A stretch of 64,000 bases of DNA from Delphinapterus leucas (Eukaryota > Chordata > Mammalia > Artiodactyla > Monodontidae). Numbering within the stretch: the stretch's first letter is position 1; each line of letters begins with the position of its first letter. The notes under the pieces were generated by a model. The model did not search any database and was not told the origin of the DNA. It worked only from the letters and a program-made list of their open reading frames with translations. The translations under genes were made by a program, and so were the position numbers. Positions 47,069 to 57,609 of this stretch are shown one piece after another. Where the stretch lies: NCBI RefSeq assembly GCF_002288925.2, contig NW_022098045.1:5553519-5617518 (forward strand), given 5' to 3'.

Positions 47069-48845
47069 AAAGAGACCAGAAGATTTTACATCATCACAAT
47101 AATGTTAGTTGTATTAGATTGTTTGGCTATAGGTAATTTTTTTTCTTTTTCCACATTTTCTGTAATATATTTTAGTTATTTTATAATTAAAATATAGTAA
47201 ATATATTATATATAATACAATATATTAAATAATCCACTTATAGGGAAGTGGCAATATTCTGATTTAGTCTAAATAAGTCACAAGATATAACTTGCAGTGG
47301 TTTTAGTTAGGATAATGAATTTCCCAAGTATCTGAGAAATACCAGTGTTAAAAGGACATTCTGAAAGTGAAAGTTCTACCAACATGTAGTCTTGAGGAGC
47401 TCAGATGCTGCTAATCTGTTCTGAGAGCAGAAGCTGCTTCCTTTTAAAAATGAATATAACATTCTGAGTTGAAGAGAGAAGACATAGTCACACAGCAGAA
47501 GCAATTTTTCTAGAAGCAGCCAAGAATCTCCTCCTTTGAACAGATTTACCCAATCTCCCTCCCCCTCCTGAGATAACTATTCTCTCTCTATCTTGCTGCT
47601 ATGCTTTGTACACACTCCTGTGGTTGCCCAGATCACACTGTAATATTGTTATTTGCCACCTGGGCTCTCCCCACCTAGGCTCTAAGCTCCCTGTGGGCAG
47701 GGCCTAACCATAGTCACTTTGTATCTCCAGTTTTCACTACTGTGCCTCAACAGAGTAGCTGCCTAGATAATGTTTATTAAACTAAACAAAAGAGGCGGTA
47801 AAAAATTTGAAACATGGCGTGGCCTGCATTTATAAAACACATGGCTACAGAAACCTGAATATTCTAGGAGGCTAATCTTTATGCAGAATGAGTCAATACT
47901 TTTCTACAATATTTACATAGAAGCTCTAGAGATAATATTATTATATCCATCATAAAAACTTACAAACATTGCACAACACTATAAACACAATAAATCGGTA
48001 ACTTCTGGGTACACATCAGTATCTTCCGCATATTGTGTTTGTGCCACCCCTCCGCATCTCCACCCTCCTTCTGTCCAGCACAGGCTGGAAAGCTCAAATC
48101 TGCTATTTTTAGCAGTGATCAGAGGGCCTTGACCTCCACCTAAAATGATGGTATGCAGGTGAGAATATAAGAGCAGAACCAGCCATGATAGGGCAAAGTA
48201 TTTGTTGGTTATAATCTTCGGTTGTAAAGACAAAAAAATGCTTCCATGTCAAAAGATGGAAAACAGCTCAAACACCCCTAGGAGAACCAATAAGAACACA
48301 GCAGCGTTTCCCTCTGGCACCTAAACATTTGTAAACTACTAAAATGACATACTCACATGATGTTCAAAAGTCTTAGACATCTTCCTGCAATGTCTAAAGG
48401 CAGGCAGAAAAGAAAGAACCTCTGTTTTCTTTCCTACTGACTTTCTTGGGATTTGAGTCGTAGAACTATGCTGAAACAATTGGCCTGCTTTGTTAGAAAC
48501 ATGTTAATTCAAAACTCCAGGGCAAGGGCAGTTAACCCTGGTAGGTCTGGTGTCTATCTGGACAGTTTTTCAGATTTGTTTGGTAGAGAGAAATCAGATT
48601 TCTCAAAAGTGTATTCACTTGTTATTGAAAAAACAAACAAACGAAAAGAAACACCTACAAAAGCATGCAGGTGGATAGTTTATTGATTAAATTTCCTAAT
48701 AAAACAAATCCAAATTGCCTTGGTTTAGGCTAACCTAAACTACCCATGCAACCATTTTGTATGAATTTAATAGAAAGTATAGGCAAATGGATCAAGCTTA
48801 TGTCCAATTTGCTCCTTCTTCCTGGATACCAGGATCTACGTAAAA
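47065..48845. other. No gene recognised
   Basis: Intergenic DNA. The 47580-47780 area (cctgggctctccccacctag, gctctaagctccctgtgggc, agggcctaaccatagtcact) is L2/MIR-like. The 84-codon minus frame at 47979-48233 has no known domain. Confidence 0.4.
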
Positions 48846-48849
48846 TACT

Positions 48850-49020
48850 GGTTAAGACTGCGGGTCCTAGTATCAGATTGTCTGCTATCGAATACTGACT
48901 CCACCACTGTCTGGCTGTGGGATCAAACTACTTAAACGCTCTGGGTCTCTTTCTGCATCTGTGTGTGTTATGGGCATTACAATTATGTCAGTATGTATAA
49001 ACCACTTGGTACAGTGCAAG
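48850..49020 (+). mobile_element. MIR-type SINE
   Basis: Sense MIR order: tggttaagactgcgggtcct, gaatactgactccaccactg, tctggctgtgggatcaaact, gctctgggtctctttctgca and ggtacagtgcaag. Confidence 0.65.
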
Positions 49021-49035
49021 ACAGTTAATTATTGA

Positions 49036-50140
49036 TGACCAAGTGTGGATTTATTGTGAAGCTAATGACATTTAGCTTCAGGCTCCTCGCTTGCCTGGGT
49101 TCCTTCAGAGGAACTCAGGAGGGCTCAGGATGGGCCCTAGCAGAATGTTCACATATGTGTTTTTTTTTAGTTTTCCAAAAGTAAGACATTTTAACTGCAG
49201 TCAGTTAAGGCTGCTGTCTTTCTCCACGTCAAATCGCACTGTACCATTTTCCCTTGTGTTTGGAGGTGCTTAGGGTCCACCTGTATTTTGGGCATCTGGC
49301 TAAGGGGAAGCTGAGTTGTGGGACACACCATTTTAACTGAAATTTGGAAACGCATTTTGGAATGTTTCAATAAAACAATTGAGAAATTACAAACCTCTAA
49401 TTTGGATGTAAAAGAAAAGTGCCTTCTTTGTCATCTATAAGTGTTTTTATTTAAGAACTAATAAAAAATTCTGATTAAAAATTAATGAGATATGAAATAA
49501 AAGTGATAAAAATGCATGATAAAATCAATGGAACGTGCTTGGATACCAAGACACTAATTTGAACAGATTTTTTTTCCAGATCATTCCAAAAGTGGTAGTC
49601 CCCTAAAAGGAAGACAGAATATTCTAGTAGAAGTAATAGATAGGCTCTTGGATTGTTTGATACTCTCATCAATGAAGAGGAAGGAATCATAATATCATTT
49701 TGAAATATATTGAAATTTCTTGCTGATTTGATACAACATACTGATGTTGACAAAGATAACATGAAACTCAAAATATGTTTCTGCAATAAGGAAACAGACA
49801 ACAAGCTAATTAATGAGTATGACCAGTCTTCCCTGACACCCTGAACTTTTACAGCTCATACATGAAAAAATTTTGATAAAGTTTTTCTCAAATCAGACAT
49901 CAATTCTAAAATATCACATGATATCAATAATGAATTGTAAGACTGAAAGAAATATTTTAAAATATGAACAATTAAAAAAATTGATCCACCATGCTAGGGG
50001 AAAGACTAAAATATTTTTCTCCATAGGAAATTATATCACAATATTCTTATCTTATGAAGATGTGATCAGAGAATTTGCAGTCAAAAATATTGACAAAAAG
50101 TTTTATAGCCACATGTCAGGAAATTTATTAATAAAAATTA
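49036..50140. other. No gene recognised
   Basis: AT-rich intergenic text. Two frames of 104-109 codons (49475-49804 minus, 49873-50187 plus) have no recognisable motif. The right part (ttacagctcatacatgaaaa) could be old LINE or transposon debris. Confidence 0.35.
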
Positions 50141-50183
50141 TCATGGCATTTCCTCAATTTTTTTTATGGCATTTCCTCAATTT

Positions 50184-50485
50184 TTAAAAATAGATTTATT
50201 TGGCTGCGTTGGATCTTTGTTGCTGTGCAAGGGCTTTCTCTAGTTGTGGCGAGCGGGGGCTACTCTTCATTGCGGTGCATGGGCTTCTCATTGCGGTGGC
50301 TTCCCTTGTTGCAGAGCATGGGCTCTAGGCATGCAGACTTCAGTAGTTGTGGTGCGTGGGCTCAGTAGTTGTGGCTCGCAGGCTTAGTTGCTCTGTGGCA
50401 TGCGGTATCTCCCCAGACCAGGGCTCGAACCTGTGTCCCCTTCATTGGCAGGCGGATTCTTAACCACTGCGCCACCAGGGAAGCC
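50184..50485 (-). mobile_element. CHR-type SINE, long class, at a repeatedly used target
   Basis: Antisense long-class copy beginning with a short ttaaaaatagatttattt tail and ending ccaccagggaagccc. The target duplication catttcctcaattt flanks it at 50170-50183 and 50486-50499. Confidence 0.95.
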
Positions 50486-50499
50486 CATTTCCTCAATTT

Positions 50500-50706
50500 C
50501 TTTTTTTTTTTTTTGTGGTACGCGGGCCTCTCACTGTTGTGACCTCTCCCATTGCGGAGCACAGGCTCCAGACGCGCAGGCTCAGCGGCCATGGCTCACG
50601 GGCCCAGCCACTCCACGGCATGTGGGATCTTCCCGGACCGGGGCACGAACCTGAGTTCCCTGCATCGGCAGGTGGACTCTCAACCACTGCGCCACCAGGG
50701 AAGCCC
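50500..50706 (-). mobile_element. CHR-type SINE, short class, in the same target
   Basis: A second antisense copy, T tail then tgtggtacgcgggcctctca. It sits between the catttcctcaattt copies at 50486-50499 and 50707-50720, so it entered the duplicated target of its left neighbour or vice versa. Confidence 0.95.
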
Positions 50707-50739
50707 CATTTCCTCAATTTTTGATGTTTGTGTGGAAGA

Positions 50740-51770
50740 TTTTACTTTCCAGAGATGATCCCAACAATACCTCCCATCTCACATGCTCTTCTTACCGTGT
50801 GATCAACATGTCTCTCATCAAGAGGTGGAGTCTCTGTTCCCTTGCCCTTGAACCTGGAACATGAGCAGACTCTTGACTGTGGCTGAAGGAATGCTGATTA
50901 AGGCAGAATAATGGCACCCAAAGATGTCCATGTCCTAATCCCCAGAACATGTGAACATGGCATGTTATATGGTGAGGGGGGGATTAAGATTGCAGATGGA
51001 ATTAAGATTGCTAATCAATGGACTTTGAGATGGAGAGATTATTCTAGATCATCCAGGTAGTTACCCAGTGTAATTACAAGGATCTTTATAAATGGAAAAG
51101 GAAGACAGAAGAGTCAGAATTGAGAAAGATTTGAAGAGGCTATGATGCTGGCTTTGAAGATGAAGGAAGGGGCCATGAGCCAAGGAATGCAGTGGTGTCT
51201 AGAAGCTGGAAAAGGCAAGAAATATATTTTCCATAGAGCCTCCAGATAGAATGCAGCCCTGTCGACACCTTGATTTTAGCTCAGTGAAACCCATTTCAAA
51301 CTTGAGACCTCCAGAACTGCAAGATAGTAAATGTGTTGTTTTAAGTTGCTACATCTGTGGTAATTTGTCATAGTAGCAGTATGAAACTACTATAGAACCT
51401 ATGTGGCTGCCAAGCCTGGTTCATAAAATGAGGTACAATGTTCACCCGGTTTTCTTTGAGTGTTGTCACCATGGCATGAAGAAGTAGAAAGACCACGTGG
51501 AGAGGCCACCTGTGTAGGGGACCAGACAGCAGCCTCATCTGAGGTCCCAGCCCAGTCAACGTCAACTGCAGACACGTAAGGAATGAGCCACAAGGTGGCT
51601 CCAGCTCCAGCCACCATCTGAATGCAACTTCGTGAAAAACCCAGAGTAAGGACTGCTAGCTGAGCTCAGCCAAACCCAGAACTGTGGAAGATGATAATAC
51701 ATTTATTGTTGCTGGTTAAGCCACTAAGTTTTGGGTGATTCATTATCCAACAATAGATCACTGGAACATG
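50740..51770 (+). mobile_element. Outer MaLR (MLT1-group) LTR, split by a second LTR
   Basis: The 5' piece (about 50740-50896: cctcccatctcacatgctct, ccttgcccttgaacctggaa) and the 3' piece (about 51397-51770: gaggccacctgtgtagggga, ccaccatctgaatgcaactt, ggttaagccactaagttttg) look like the two ends of one old MLT1-type LTR. The block between them is a different MLT1 LTR, listed separately. Confidence 0.55.
50897..51395 (+). mobile_element. Inner MaLR (MLT1-group) LTR
   Basis: It starts tgattaaggcagaataatgg and continues cccaaagatgtccatgtcct, aatccccagaacatgtgaac, gagccaaggaatgcagtggt, tctagaagctggaaaaggca, gcagccctgtcgacaccttg and gacctccagaactgcaagat, ending in cagtatgaaactactata. The order matches MLT1-type LTRs. 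No internal genes accompany it. Confidence 0.72.
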
Positions 51771-51775
51771 AGTAT

Positions 51776-53040
51776 ATGTCAACTTTTAAAAATTTATAAT
51801 TTTTCTGGATTTGTCCCATTTAAAATAAATATTCACTTTCATATCTAATTTGTATTTCTAAATTCTACTTTTTCCTAGAGAGAACCCCTCCAAACTGTAA
51901 AGTTTCAAATCCCCCTCCCCCATCCCCACAAGGGGGAAAAAAAAAACCAACTAGTTCCTGCATGTAGTCATAATTTCTTGTTCAGAATGTGGTTGAAAAA
52001 CATAATAATATGTGTAATTAAACAGACCTGAGAATCTTGAAATAAAGAAATCTTTATTTTTTAGAAGTTAAACCCTCATTTTGAAGACACTTAAAAACAA
52101 AAGCAAAATTTAAGCTTATATTACTTGTTCATATCACTTTAAATACCAATTGCCTTTTCATTTGAGATGAACATGTAATACTTTCACAGAAAATAAAAAC
52201 TTCCTTTAGGAATAAGAAAATATATTCAACAGATGTCTGTCTTCTAAGTGATTCTTTGCTGACAGTGTCAATTTCCCATAGCACTATGATGTCAAGGCAA
52301 GATTGGAAGTATTTGACTTAGGTTATGGTTCTTGGGATAAATCATAAAAGAGGAACGTGTTATGTAAATAATAATGTACAGTGTCCCAGAATGCAGCCTG
52401 GGCTACTTCAGATATATTTGCCTTGGAACAGACCCACCATTTTGAGATAATCAGCTCTGATTTCAGAAATCGCCATATTCTCAGTTGCACCCCCCTTTGC
52501 CGGTCTTTCCACACCTTGTCAGGGCTACTCCATTTATTCCAGTTGACTTTCAGCATAGCAGAAAGAGGTCTGGATACTAAAGTCAAGAGTCAGCCACAGA
52601 GGCAAGTGAGCTTTGAGTTCTCGGGTTTCAAAGATAGTTTGCACAAGACTCACTCACTTGCAGGCTAGCAGGGCTGGGAGGGCTAATCTGGCTGGCTGGA
52701 AAAAGCCTTGCTGTGGCCATTCAGAGGGCCTCTACAGTGAAGATAACTCCCTCAATTCCAAAACTGAGTACATCAGCATGTGGGAATGAATATCCCTAAC
52801 CCATACATAAATAAGCTCCCTGAAAGGTGCAACATGCTTCTACCTTTAACAACAACAGCAACAAAATATCGATACCAAAATAGATTAGAATGTTGGATTT
52901 GCTATTTCAGATTTGAAGTCTTGTCCACAAGAAAGTCAGAAAGCAGAATATATGAGACGTTCCCTGATTTATTCTCTGATTGCTTGAAGAAAGGAATTCA
53001 TTGTCTGCCTATAAATTCTCATTCTTTCAAGTTCACATTC
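51776..53040. other. No gene recognised
   Basis: Single-copy-looking intergenic DNA. Opposing frames of 87-95 codons at 52323-52668 overlap each other and have no known domain; neither is flanked by convincing splice sites. Confidence 0.4.
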
Positions 53041-53056
53041 AAAAATGAACCCTTGG

Positions 53057-53265
53057 GGGCTTCCCTGGTGGCGCAGTGGTTGAGAGTCCGCCTGCCGATG
53101 CAGGGGACATGGGTTCGTGCCCCTGTCCGGGAAGATCCCACATGCCGCGGAGCGGCTGGGCCCGTGAGCCATGGCCGCTGAGCCTGCGCGTCCGGAGCCT
53201 GTGCTCCGCAACGGGAGAGGCCACAGCAGTGAGAGGCCCCCGCACCCCCAAAAAAAAAAAAAAAA
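53057..53265 (+). mobile_element. CHR-type SINE with 16-bp target duplication
   Basis: Short-class copy close to the subfamily consensus. The duplication aaaaatgaacccttgg lies at 53041-53056 and 53266-53281; the inner edge runs into the A tail. Confidence 0.96.
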
Positions 53266-53578
53266 AAAAATGAACCCTTGGTTAAAAAATCTGAATTACT
53301 TCAACCCCTGATTAGGTTATGCTTTCCCTGTTTCTCTCCCTCTGACAAGAATTCCTGTCTCCTTTACAGGTTCTGCTAGTAAGGTTACTCTAAGCACAAG
53401 AAGTTTGGGGCTGCAAACCACCCGTAAGAACAGAAAACAGCCTAGGCAGAGAGCTAGAAATAGTGAGCAGAGGGGAAGAGGAAGTGTGGCCTTTTGTCAG
53501 CTTTACCCATCCTGATCTTGAGCTTCTTTCCCTTGTAGGGCTGCTTTCCTTTGATGAGGTTAGGGATGATCTCTTCTT

Positions 53579-53783
53579 TGTTTTTTTTTTTCTGTACGCG
53601 GGTCTCTCACTGCTGTGGCCTCTCCCGCTGCGGAGCACAGGCTCCGGACGCGCAGGCTCAGCGGCCATGGCTCACGGGCCCAGCCGCTCCGCGGCATGTG
53701 GGATCTTCCCGGACCAGGGCACGAACCCTCGTCCCCTGCATCGGCAGGCGGACTCTCAACCACTGTACCACCAGGGAAGCCCA
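53579..53783 (-). mobile_element. CHR-type SINE with 15-bp target duplication
   Basis: Antisense short-class copy. Flanks ggatgatctcttctt (53564-53578) and ggatgatcacttctt (53784-53798) differ at one base. It faces the + strand copy 313 bp to its left, forming an inverted pair. Confidence 0.95.
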
Positions 53784-53944
53784 GGATGATCACTTCTTGA
53801 AGTCACAGCATTGTGAAAGTCCCATCAGCCCAGGAGTACATAGCAAAAGTGCTTTTACACCTGTTTGTATTTAATCTTTACGTCAGGTAGAAACAACTAC
53901 TCCCCGGGGTCTCCTCTCCCCCCGGCCATTTGTTTATTTGTATG

Positions 53945-54215
53945 TTTGCTTTTTCAGATTAGAAAGCTGAGGCTCCTGGGACTTCCCTGGCGGTCCAGTG
54001 GTTAAGTCTCTGCCCTTCCAAAGCAGGGGACATGGGTTCCATCCCTGGTCTGGGAACTAAGATCCCACATGCCGTGTGGCCTGGCCAAAAGAATTAAAAA
54101 AAAAAAAAGCTAAGGCTCTGGATAAATCAAATTATTCAAGGTATTTGAAGAATTATCTCCAGTGAGTAGTAAAGCTGGGACTCAAAGTCAGGTATTTTGA
54201 TCACTGCTGGAGCTT
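53945..54215 (-). mobile_element. MIR-like fragment interrupted by a SINE
   Basis: Antisense MIR wording (ttttcagattagaaagctga, then after the SINE ctaaggctctggataaatca, agtagtaaagctgggactca) is split by the short SINE at 53978-54106. Confidence 0.5.
53978..54106 (+). mobile_element. Short tRNA-derived SINE
   Basis: Compact form: gggacttccctggcggtcca, gacatgggttccatccctgg, tctgggaactaagatcccac and tggccaaaagaatt plus an A run. Flanks aagctgaggctcct and aagctaaggctctg are a probable decayed target duplication. Confidence 0.87.
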
Positions 54216-56299
54216 TTGCCCTACACCTCAGATACACCAAGGCATATTCTGGGATTGTGTTTTATTTATCAATTTTTGTGTCTGTGCCTAGCACCATGCC
54301 TGGCATCTAGTGTGTGTTCATTAAACGTCTGTTGAATAAAAAGCCAGGGTTTATTATCTAAACCTATCATTTGTGAGGAGGAAGATGATACCTGGAAAGT
54401 TCTGTGGGAATTTTGATGCCTTACAAAGTTCAGGGAAGTTGAGTTTAAGGCATTTGGGGCAGCAGCCACTTGGGAATGTGCTATTTTCTTTTCAAGGTAG
54501 AAGCTTAAGTGTGGGTAGGTTTGAAGGACACGCCTCAGGAGTTGAGGATTCGCTGAATGAAGGCATTGTTTCTGTGTGGCTGTGCTGCTGTTTATTTCCT
54601 GCTCTGTGCCCACCTTGTGGTTTCACAGATTCAGATGTCACTGAGGACAGCTGGTTCCCTGTCAGGCCTCCATGGGGTTATGGGGGGCAGACTATCACCC
54701 AACCCCACTGCACCTCCATCAGTGTGCTGCAGAAGACCAAATATAATGAGATAAGTCCCCTCCAAGCCCTTCTTGAGGACTGCCAGATTTCTGATTCCCT
54801 ATTTTGTATGCACACATGATGAAGGAAAATTGCCCTCAAGAGAGCTTAGCAAAGACTGAAAGGCAGCTGACGGGTAAAGGCTGATTAGCCTCGGGGAGAA
54901 TGTCTTTTTGATACCTAAGACCTACAACTGCAGCAAAGTGAGCCAACGTGATAAGGACAAATAGAGCCTTGGAGGAAGGCTGTCATGAAAAAAATTTTTT
55001 TAAGTTTTGAAATTAAAAAAATTAACACACATCCAAAACCAAAAAAGAATCAGCAGAGTCAAAGGAGAAGACTTGCATCATTTTCTCCCCCAGAAGATAA
55101 TCATTGTTAAAAGGAGGTGTTTTGTTTTTTTTAAAAAAAGGATGATTTAATTACTGGACCAGTTATTTTTTAATGATTGCTTTCCTTTATCTTAAAAAGA
55201 TATGTGGACTAAAATGAACAAGGGGCTCCATATCAGAGAACTTGATAAGTCTTTTCTATACTGAACAGGATCTGCAAAGAGGAGGAAATTCAACAGCATT
55301 TACAAAGCTTTCTTGAGAGAGAACTGCTAATCATTCAAGAGGCTGCCTGTTAGAAGATACATCAAATAACAATTATAAAATAAATAGTATACATTTTGTA
55401 GACCTTTATAAGAGTTAGTGATGTAGGTAAAGGTCAGTTTCTCCATTTCTTCCTTTTTGTCTTATATCTTCTCTATTATTTAAAAAATCTTCTACCACAT
55501 AATTTTACATTTCCTTCTTCACATCACTTATTCTATATTTTATGTTCCTCTTCTACCTTTGCCCTTTTACTTGAAAAAAGTCCCCATTTGTTAATGTAAT
55601 TTTATTAAATTTTCAAAACCCTGAACAAGGCCACACCTCTCTGAAATAGGAGGATTAGCTCTTTGAGCTGCCCTCCCCCCCAGTTGCTCTGTGCTCCAGA
55701 CATCTATGTCTAGTCCCAGCTAATATGCAAAGGGACCTATTTCTAAAATTCCTTAGCTGCTCTGGAAAAAAGAAAAAGCTGTTGTGAAAGCTATGTTATG
55801 TGCATATTTTACAAGTAACCAAACAATTTTACAAGTAACCAAACATGCACAGAAAACATACAGAAGGGCGGAAAAGAGAAATCAGTTCCTTAGGGCTAAT
55901 TATTTAGAGTAGAACTCGAGAAAGTGCTATTTACCGATTTGCATATTTAGCAGATGGCCAGCGAGGAACTGAAGCAAGAGAAAGTAAAGAAAATAACTAT
56001 AAACGTTGGAGGAGAGCCTCTTACATCCCCCAAAAGATATTCCATGTGAAATTTTCTCCGGCCTAAGGCACTCTTTGCTTTGCTTTTTGCCCCGCCTCAG
56101 GAGAGGTGTCGCCTCTTAATAACAACTCTGTAATGGACAATAAATGATAATTTATGGGTGACCATGGACCAAGAAGCCTCTCTGAGTCTTCATTAAAACA
56201 ACAGTACAAGTAAAACCTCGGGAGGTAGGCAATTATTAGATGTTTGCTTGCCATTGTCAATGTGCACAGGTAATTTTTTGTTTTTAAAAGTCCCTTAAT
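54216..56299. other. CCNG2 upstream region, no gene recognised
   Basis: A 148-codon + strand frame at 54373-54819 is the longest non-repeat frame in the intergenic part; it shows no domain, signal peptide or splice sites I can recognise and may be chance. At 55806-55845 a 20-bp unit, attttacaagtaaccaaaca, is perfectly duplicated in tandem. Confidence 0.45.
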
Positions 56300-56570
56300 T
56301 GAATATTTATTTTTATTACGGAAAAATTTCAAGGTACACAAAAGTAGAAATAATAGTATAACAAACCCTCCCGTGTCCACCCAGTTTCAACAACTCTTTT
56401 TGCCAATCTTGTTTCACAGTTCCTCTGCATTTTTTTTCCCTTTTGGTCGGTAACCTTTAAAGCAAATACAAAGATGATAGCATTTTACTCGTAAATATTT
56501 CAGTAAGCACCCCGAAAATTTTACAATAACTTGACTGGTTATCGCAAAATTGACCTGCAGAACAAAATAA
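56300..56570 (+). mobile_element. Old L1M-class fragment next to the CCNG2 promoter
   Basis: Words such as ttacggaaaaatttcaaggt, gtagaaataatagtataaca and ctcgtaaatatttcagtaag match an L1M-type element, probably the family also seen at 17.5 kb. It ends just upstream of the CpG-rich promoter. Confidence 0.5.
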
Positions 56571-56683
56571 AGAAGGAACGTAGAAAACCCTCCCGCGGTG
56601 GAAGAAGTTGTCACAAAGGTTATCTAGCTATTCTAGCCCTTCGGAGGTGAGAACTATGCGTGGTATTCCCTTGGGACCGGGCC

Positions 56684-56709
56684 GGGGTCGGGGGGGGGGG
56701 TCGGGGGGG
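56684..56709 (+). promoter_or_regulatory. G-quadruplex-prone G tract
   Basis: Three long G runs (4, 11 and 7 Gs) separated by tc give enough G blocks for a four-stranded fold. The tract is on the non-template strand about 0.6 kb upstream of the presumed CCNG2 start. Confidence 0.6.
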
Positions 56710-56849
56710 CTGTGTTGGTGATAGCGGTGGGAAGGTACAGACCCCTGGGCAGGTTAGTGAATTTCTCCGAAGTGGTCCACCCAGGCATGCGCAATTCAGA
56801 CACCAGAGTTGCTAAGGCCCTGAGGCAGATAGAAGCGCAGGATACAGTG

Positions 56850-57310
56850 AAAACCAATCAGAGGGCTCAAAGGATAATCAGTTAGCCAATCCGGATTCGA
56901 GACTGAATCAGAGCTTCAGCATCCTGCTCGCCCCCCACCGATATCCAATCGGGAGCCCGCTACTTTGGGCGGACTTTTCAAAACAGCGAAAACAAAACAA
57001 ATCGGGGACCTTTAAAAGGTGCAAAGCGACCAGAAACTATCTCCTTCCGCCCCTCACGCCTATCACTCCCTTTCCTTCCTCCGTAGGATCAATCGAGGAA
57101 TAAGGCCGTGCCCAAATTCCATCCTCCTCCTTGGGAGGGAGGAGTGGCTCAGTAAAGCAAAGGCGAGTTGACGAGGCCACAAAGCTGGCTGGAGACGTAC
57201 ACTTAGGGGAGGGACTCCTTTTCAAAGTCTGTTGAGGAGGCGGCGGATCCCTCCGCGAAGAGTCACGTGCCCCGCCCCCTTGGGGGCGTCGGAAACTCAA
57301 AACAAAAACA
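56850..57310 (+). promoter_or_regulatory. CCNG2: CCNG2 proximal promoter with CCAAT, FoxO-type, E-box and GC elements
   Basis: Three CCAAT boxes in the same orientation lie at 56854-56858, 56886-56890 and 56945-56949; the first two are 32 bp apart, the spacing typical of NF-Y sites in cell-cycle promoters. A CAAAACAA element, the insulin-response type bound by FoxO factors, is at 56993-57000 and again at 57298-57305. A CACGTG E-box is at 57263-57268, followed by a ccccgcccc GC box. There is no obvious TATA box close to exon 1. CCNG2 is known to be induced by FoxO factors in quiescent or growth-factor-deprived cells, and repressed by insulin/PI3K signalling, so the motif set is in character. 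Actual binding is inferred. Confidence 0.65.
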
Positions 57311-57609
57311 AGGGGTTTTGTTGGGGCCTCCGCGGTGGTGGCAGCGTCAGCGGCGGTGGAACCCATAGTGGGGCAGGGCTTGAGGGACCGGCGCAGCGCC
57401 CCAGCCGGAGGGTGGGCGCGCGGGGAGTGGGATGAAGCCGGGGCTGTGAGGCCGAGGCGGCGGTGGCAGGGGGGAAGGGTCGGATGCCGGTCGGGGGCAC
57501 CACTGAGGCGGCGGGTGCCTGACCTCGGAGGTAGGTCCGGACGTCCCCGCCGCGCCCAGTCCCATCCGACCGTGACGCCGCGGGCCGGTGGAGGCGCGGC
57601 TGCAGCACG
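57306..57609 (+). other. CCNG2: CCNG2 exon 1 (5' UTR), 5' boundary approximate
   Basis: The 3' edge is firm: gctgcagcacg followed by the donor gtgagt at 57610. The transcription start cannot be read from sequence and may be anywhere from about 57200 to 57400. Two short upstream reading frames are present: 57432-57449 (5 codons) and 57484-57522 (12 codons). The spliced mRNA would read gcacg then the exon 2 ATG, giving an A at position -3. Confidence 0.65.

Noticed and set aside
53076..53273. Recurrent peptide pattern ([20 protein letters not shown] and relatives) at many places in the window, resembling a gene family
   Set aside because: Each occurrence is the translation of a CHR-type SINE in one of its frames; the recurrence reflects repeat copies, not a protein family.
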